Shown here piece after piece: positions 57,131 to 59,837 of a stretch of DNA of 59,837 nucleotides. The DNA is from Saccharopolyspora rectivirgula DSM 43747 (GTDB taxonomy: Bacteria > Actinomycetota > Actinomycetes > Mycobacteriales > Pseudonocardiaceae): contig NZ_AYJW01000017.1 in NCBI RefSeq assembly GCF_000497205.1, positions 1 through 59,837 on the forward strand. The letters are read 5' to 3'. The translations under genes were made by a program, and so were the position numbers. The notes beneath the pieces were generated by a model, which was given only the letters and a program-made list of their open reading frames with translations, did not search any database and was not told where the DNA came from. Every line of letters begins with the position of its first letter. Position 1 is the stretch's first letter.

Positions 57131-57226
57131 TGCACATCTAGGCACTTGCCCCTCAGGCAACGATCATCGAGATACGGTTTCGCGCCGACCTGGCAAGTGG
57201 CATAGCAGCAGATCAGTCGCGAGGGA

Positions 57227-58381
57227 TTAGCCCAGGCGCCACCGGTGCTCGCTGTGCGGGTCGTCGAGCCACACCCACTGCCCGCCCGGGGTGACGGTCA
57301 CACCGAGGCGGGACCAGCCCGGTTCGCCCGCCGCTCGCCACACCCGGTGCGCTTCCTCAACCGCACGCCACAGCGGGGTGGGACCGCTTTCGGTCACCGA
57401 CCACGCGCCCTCGGGCGTCGGTTCGAGCATCACGAACGCGTGCGACCCATCGGGCGCGGTGATCGTACCGGCGGTGGGCTGGCGGGTGTCCGGATCGAAC
57501 CGCACCCCGAACCGCACCCCCTCGGGCAACCCCATCAAGTGGGCCAGGAACCACACCACGCGGTTGTGCTCCCACGGGTTCGGCGGCGCGAGCGTAAAAC
57601 GCGTCCGCCCGCCTCGCTCGATCGGGGCAGGCAATGCACGCGGCCGCTCGCGGTGGTGGCGCATCGCCATGAAAGCCGCCCACCGATCCGTGAACCACCC
57701 TGAAAGCTGGTCCCCATCACGGCGCAGCAGCGCCAGGTTGCCCGCGTTGGTGTTGAGCTTGATGTCGACCAGCAACAGCCCACCATCAACGAGCTGCTCC
57801 CGCCACGCACCCGGCACAGCCGGCACCGAACACGTCGCGACGATCCGATCGAACGGCGCGTGTTCAGGCAACCCCTCGACACCATCACGCGCGACGAGCG
57901 TCGGATGAAGCCCGATCGAGGCGAGCCGTTCCCGAGCCGGGTCGACGATCTCGGCGTCCAGGTCGACGCTGAACACCCGCTCGTCACCGAGCCGGTGCAC
58001 CAGCAGCGCGGCGTTGTAGCCAGTACCGGTGCCGATCTCCAACACCTTGTGCCCATCGTGGACGTCGAGGGCTTCCAGCATCCGCACCACGAGATCCGGC
58101 TTGGTGCTACTGGAAATCCCCTCGTAGTGGGTGCCTCGGCAGGCGAGCGCGGTCACCAGCGTGGTCGTCGAGTACACCCGATCAAGCCCACTCGGCGAAG
58201 TCACATCGAACTGACACCACTCACCGTTGCTGCGCTGCTCGTAGGCCACCGGAACGAGCACGTGGCGTGGAGTTGCAGCGACCGCGGCCTTCCACGCCGG
58301 ATCCGTCAGATCACCACGGGCTTCGAGTTCATCGGCGAGCACCTGCGCGCGGGATTCCCACGCGACATCGAGCGTTGTCAT
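57227..58381 (-). CDS. Graspetide-associated methyltransferase (protein-isoaspartate methyltransferase-like)
   Basis: A 384-residue SAM methyltransferase of the ATP-grasp peptide maturase type. The N-terminal half is PIMT-like: LVPVAYEQRS, GISSSTKPDLVVRMLE (in place of the PIMT GQTISQP loop), and SAM motif I VLEIGTGTGYN (113-123). The C-terminal half (about residues 230-384) is an extra domain ending HSEHRWRLG. In the characterised fuscimiditide pathway such an enzyme methylates an Asp side chain of the cyclised peptide, giving an aspartimide. The start ATG 58381 overlaps the ATP-grasp stop (ATGA). It is the last gene of the three-gene operon; a relic of a homologue lies at 32925-33119. Confidence 0.9.
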   Translation of the reverse strand: MTTLDVAWESRAQVLADELEARGDLTDPAWKAAVAATPRHVLVPVAYEQRSNGEWCQFDVTSPSGLDRVYSTTTLVTALACRGTHYEGISSSTKPDLVVRMLEALDVHDGHKVLEIGTGTGYNAALLVHRLGDERVFSVDLDAEIVDPARERLASIGLHPTLVARDGVEGLPEHAPFDRIVATCSVPAVPGAWREQLVDGGLLLVDIKLNTNAGNLALLRRDGDQLSGWFTDRWAAFMAMRHHRERPRALPAPIERGGRTRFTLAPPNPWEHNRVVWFLAHLMGLPEGVRFGVRFDPDTRQPTAGTITAPDGSHAFVMLEPTPEGAWSVTESGPTPLWRAVEEAHRVWRAAGEPGWSRLGVTVTPGGQWVWLDDPHSEHRWRLG

Positions 58382-59331
58382 GGCTGCCCCTTCGTCAACA
58401 GATCGGCGAGAACGCTTGTCAACGGCGCGCCGGTGCAGGACTCGATCCACCCATACTGCCCACCCGGATTGACCTCCAGGAAGACCCACTCACCCTCGGG
58501 GGTCACCACGAAGTCCAACGCCCCGTACACCAACCCGAGGCTCCGCATGAGCGCGTGGACCCCCTCTGTGACATCGCTGGGCGGCTCGATCAGCTCATAC
58601 GACAAAGCGTCGTAGTCTGAGCGCCAGTCGACATAGGAGGCCGCGTTGCTTGCGTGAATCGCCGCCGCGGTGAGGTGGTGGCCCAGGACGATTACCCGCA
58701 CCTCAAACGCCTTCGGCACCCACCGCTGCACCAAGTGGGTGGTCACCTCGATCCCACGCAGGTCGGCGAGATCGTCATCGTCGAGCACCCGCGTCCACGA
58801 CAGCTTGCGCGTGCCCTCTTCCGAGATCGTGTTCGCGCCCAACAGCTTGGTGACCGTGCGCCCCTCGGACGCGAACGCGCGCACGGTGTCGGCTTCGTTG
58901 GTGATGGCCGTGTCAGGGACCGTGAGCCCGCACTCGTGTGCCCGGACGAGCTGAACCGGCTTGTACGCCGCATCGGCCATACGCGCCGGGTGGTTCACCC
59001 AGAACACCGGCAAGCTCGACAAGATCCCGCCGAGGCCGTACTTGGCTTCGAGAAAGGCATGCTGCCGTTCCGGTGCCGATAGCTCGTCGGGCATTCGGTA
59101 TGCCTCAGGGCTGCGGTACCACACCGCATGGACCTCTTCCAACTCCACGCAGTGCACCGGTGTCCGCAGGTACCCGGACCAGCGGCCCCTGCGCAGCTCA
59201 GCAGAAACGCTGAGCTGCGCAGGGAACCACGCGGTGTTCACCCGAACCACCGGCGTGCCACGTTCATGCAGAGCAGCCACCATGGCATCAGCCGATGGAT
59301 CAAGATCCCTCGCGAGGATCAACACCGTCAT
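58378..59331 (-). CDS. ATP-grasp RiPP maturase (graspetide ligase)
   Basis: A 317-residue ATP-grasp enzyme of the SAV_5884/TgmB type. The N-terminus TVLILARDLDPSADAMVAAL is the family start; WYRSPEAYRMPDEL and FWVNHPARMADAAYKPVQL are conserved leader/ATP-recognition parts. The nucleotide-binding region has TVTKLLGANTISEEG, and the metal-binding end is LDFVVTPEGEWVFLEVNPGG (Glu-286, Asn-288). It should make ester or amide links between side chains of the precursor. It overlaps both neighbours by four bases, so the three proteins are probably produced together. Confidence 0.92.
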   Translation of the reverse strand: MTVLILARDLDPSADAMVAALHERGTPVVRVNTAWFPAQLSVSAELRRGRWSGYLRTPVHCVELEEVHAVWYRSPEAYRMPDELSAPERQHAFLEAKYGLGGILSSLPVFWVNHPARMADAAYKPVQLVRAHECGLTVPDTAITNEADTVRAFASEGRTVTKLLGANTISEEGTRKLSWTRVLDDDDLADLRGIEVTTHLVQRWVPKAFEVRVIVLGHHLTAAAIHASNAASYVDWRSDYDALSYELIEPPSDVTEGVHALMRSLGLVYGALDFVVTPEGEWVFLEVNPGGQYGWIESCTGAPLTSVLADLLTKGQP

Positions 59332-59684
59332 ACGGGCAACCCCGGTTCGTCACCGGTGAAGTCGTTGATCCAGTCCTCGCTGGGCCCCTCGTCACCATCG
59401 TTGTTCGATACCGAGTGCGCTGTCGGGTCCATCCGCAGTTCGTACAAGGCCACACCGTCGAGGTCGACCGCGATCTGCCGCTTGTGGTCGTAGCGCCACG
59501 CAGGAAGCGGATCCACCGTCTTGCTCGACAGCGTCGACATGCCCCGCAACCCCCACGGGCGGACTCCCTCACCCGAGGCCGGATCGGTATTGTCCGCCAT
59601 CCCCAACGGGCGACCAAGCGGGAACTGCGCACTGTCAGGCGCGACCGGATCGTGCGCAAAGCGCGTCACCATCTGCGCAGACAT
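59328..59684 (-). CDS. Putative ATP-grasp target RiPP precursor (graspetide precursor)
   Basis: A 118-residue peptide precursor. Recognisable leader marks of the family are FPLGRP (21-26), RPWGLRGMS (42-50) and WRYDHKRQIAVDLDG (63-77). The probable core is residues about 83-118, rich in Asp/Glu (D86, D96, D98, E99, E103, D104, D108, D112, E113) with donors T88, S91, S93, S102 and T110. D96-G97 is a likely aspartimide site. ATG 59684 is chosen because GGGGAGGAAGG lies seven bases upstream; the open frame continues to 59786 without a ribosome site. The stop overlaps the ATP-grasp start. Confidence 0.85.
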   Translation of the reverse strand: MSAQMVTRFAHDPVAPDSAQFPLGRPLGMADNTDPASGEGVRPWGLRGMSTLSSKTVDPLPAWRYDHKRQIAVDLDGVALYELRMDPTAHSVSNNDGDEGPSEDWINDFTGDEPGLPV

Positions 59685-59837
59685 AATTTTCCTTCCTCCC
59701 CGGTAATTCCCTTTCGTTGTTCTCCCCTGCCCCTTTGAGGGGCACCCCAGCCGCTGCCTCGCCGTTGAGATAGCGGCCAGGGTCAAACGGACCGAGCCCC
59801 GTGGTTGACGACACCACCCGGTCCGAGCTGTGGTATG
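59685..59837 (-). promoter_or_regulatory. Upstream region of the RiPP operon, possibly the end of another gene
   Basis: About 150 bases to the window edge. It contains the precursor's strong ribosome site and presumably its promoter. One minus-strand frame stays open from the edge to 59635 (overlapping the precursor start) with protein-like residues (GPFDPGRYLNGE), so the 3' end of an upstream gene cannot be excluded. Confidence 0.4.

Noticed and set aside
59635-59817. 60-codon minus-strand frame overlapping the precursor start
   Set aside because: Overlaps the well-supported precursor by 50 bases in another frame; no ribosome site. It could be the end of an upstream gene, but evidence is insufficient to call it.

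Overview
The window is high-GC (about 70%) actinomycete DNA. Codon use is strongly GC at third positions, GTG and TTG starts are common, and neighbouring genes often overlap by 1-8 bases. The gene content (SAV_2177-type methyltransferase, XRE-TPR regulator, CsbD, tRNA-deaminase-associated protein, inositol operon under a GntR regulator) suits a Pseudonocardiaceae member such as Saccharopolyspora or a relative. This assignment is inference; no taxonomic marker was searched.

Left part (1-18.4 kb): mixed housekeeping and small accessory genes. They include a truncated LCM-type methyltransferase, an SH3-like small protein, a BBE-type flavin oxidase, tRNA-Ser(CGA), an ECF sigma factor, CsbD, tadA with its usual partner gene, and prephenate dehydrogenase. 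Several small secreted or membrane proteins follow, including a tandem pair of two-cysteine secreted proteins. There is also a frameshifted flavin monooxygenase relic, a GIDE-domain membrane protein, an XRE-TPR regulator, a membrane pentapeptide-repeat protein, and a TetR-P450 pair preceded by a near-ideal palindromic operator.

Nitrate assimilation (18.7-28.2 kb): one tightly overlapping operon runs narK, nitrate reductase, an FAD/BFD electron-transfer protein, nirB, nirD, a uroporphyrinogen-III synthase fused to a winged-helix domain, and a sirohydrochlorin chelatase. It covers nitrate uptake, two-step reduction to ammonium and siroheme supply.

Scarred accessory segment (28.2-33.9 kb): a STAND (NB-ARC plus tetratricopeptide) ATPase gene lies between the intact chelatase gene and a diverged, frameshifted second copy of its 3' part. 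Further on are a membrane-anchored protein, a deleted fragment of a graspetide-type methyltransferase, and a broken aminoglycoside-phosphotransferase-like gene.

Sugar and inositol catabolism (33.9-55.3 kb): a secreted lipase, a P-loop kinase plus sugar porter diverging from a LacI regulator over a 20-bp palindrome, two methyltransferases, an acetyltransferase and a pair of paralogous envelope proteins. These are followed by a complete myo-inositol pathway: GntR regulator, iolC, aldolase, iolB, iolD, mmsA, two TIM-barrel isomerase/dehydratase genes, an inositol porter and iolG. Two matching candidate operators flank the regulator region.

Right end (55.4-59.8 kb): a DinB-like gene and a Clp-N protein, then on the minus strand a compact three-gene RiPP operon. 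It holds a 118-residue ATP-grasp target precursor, an ATP-grasp ligase and a protein-isoaspartate-methyltransferase-like enzyme, with 4-base overlaps. This is the best candidate for a new molecule: a graspetide that is probably also aspartimidylated.
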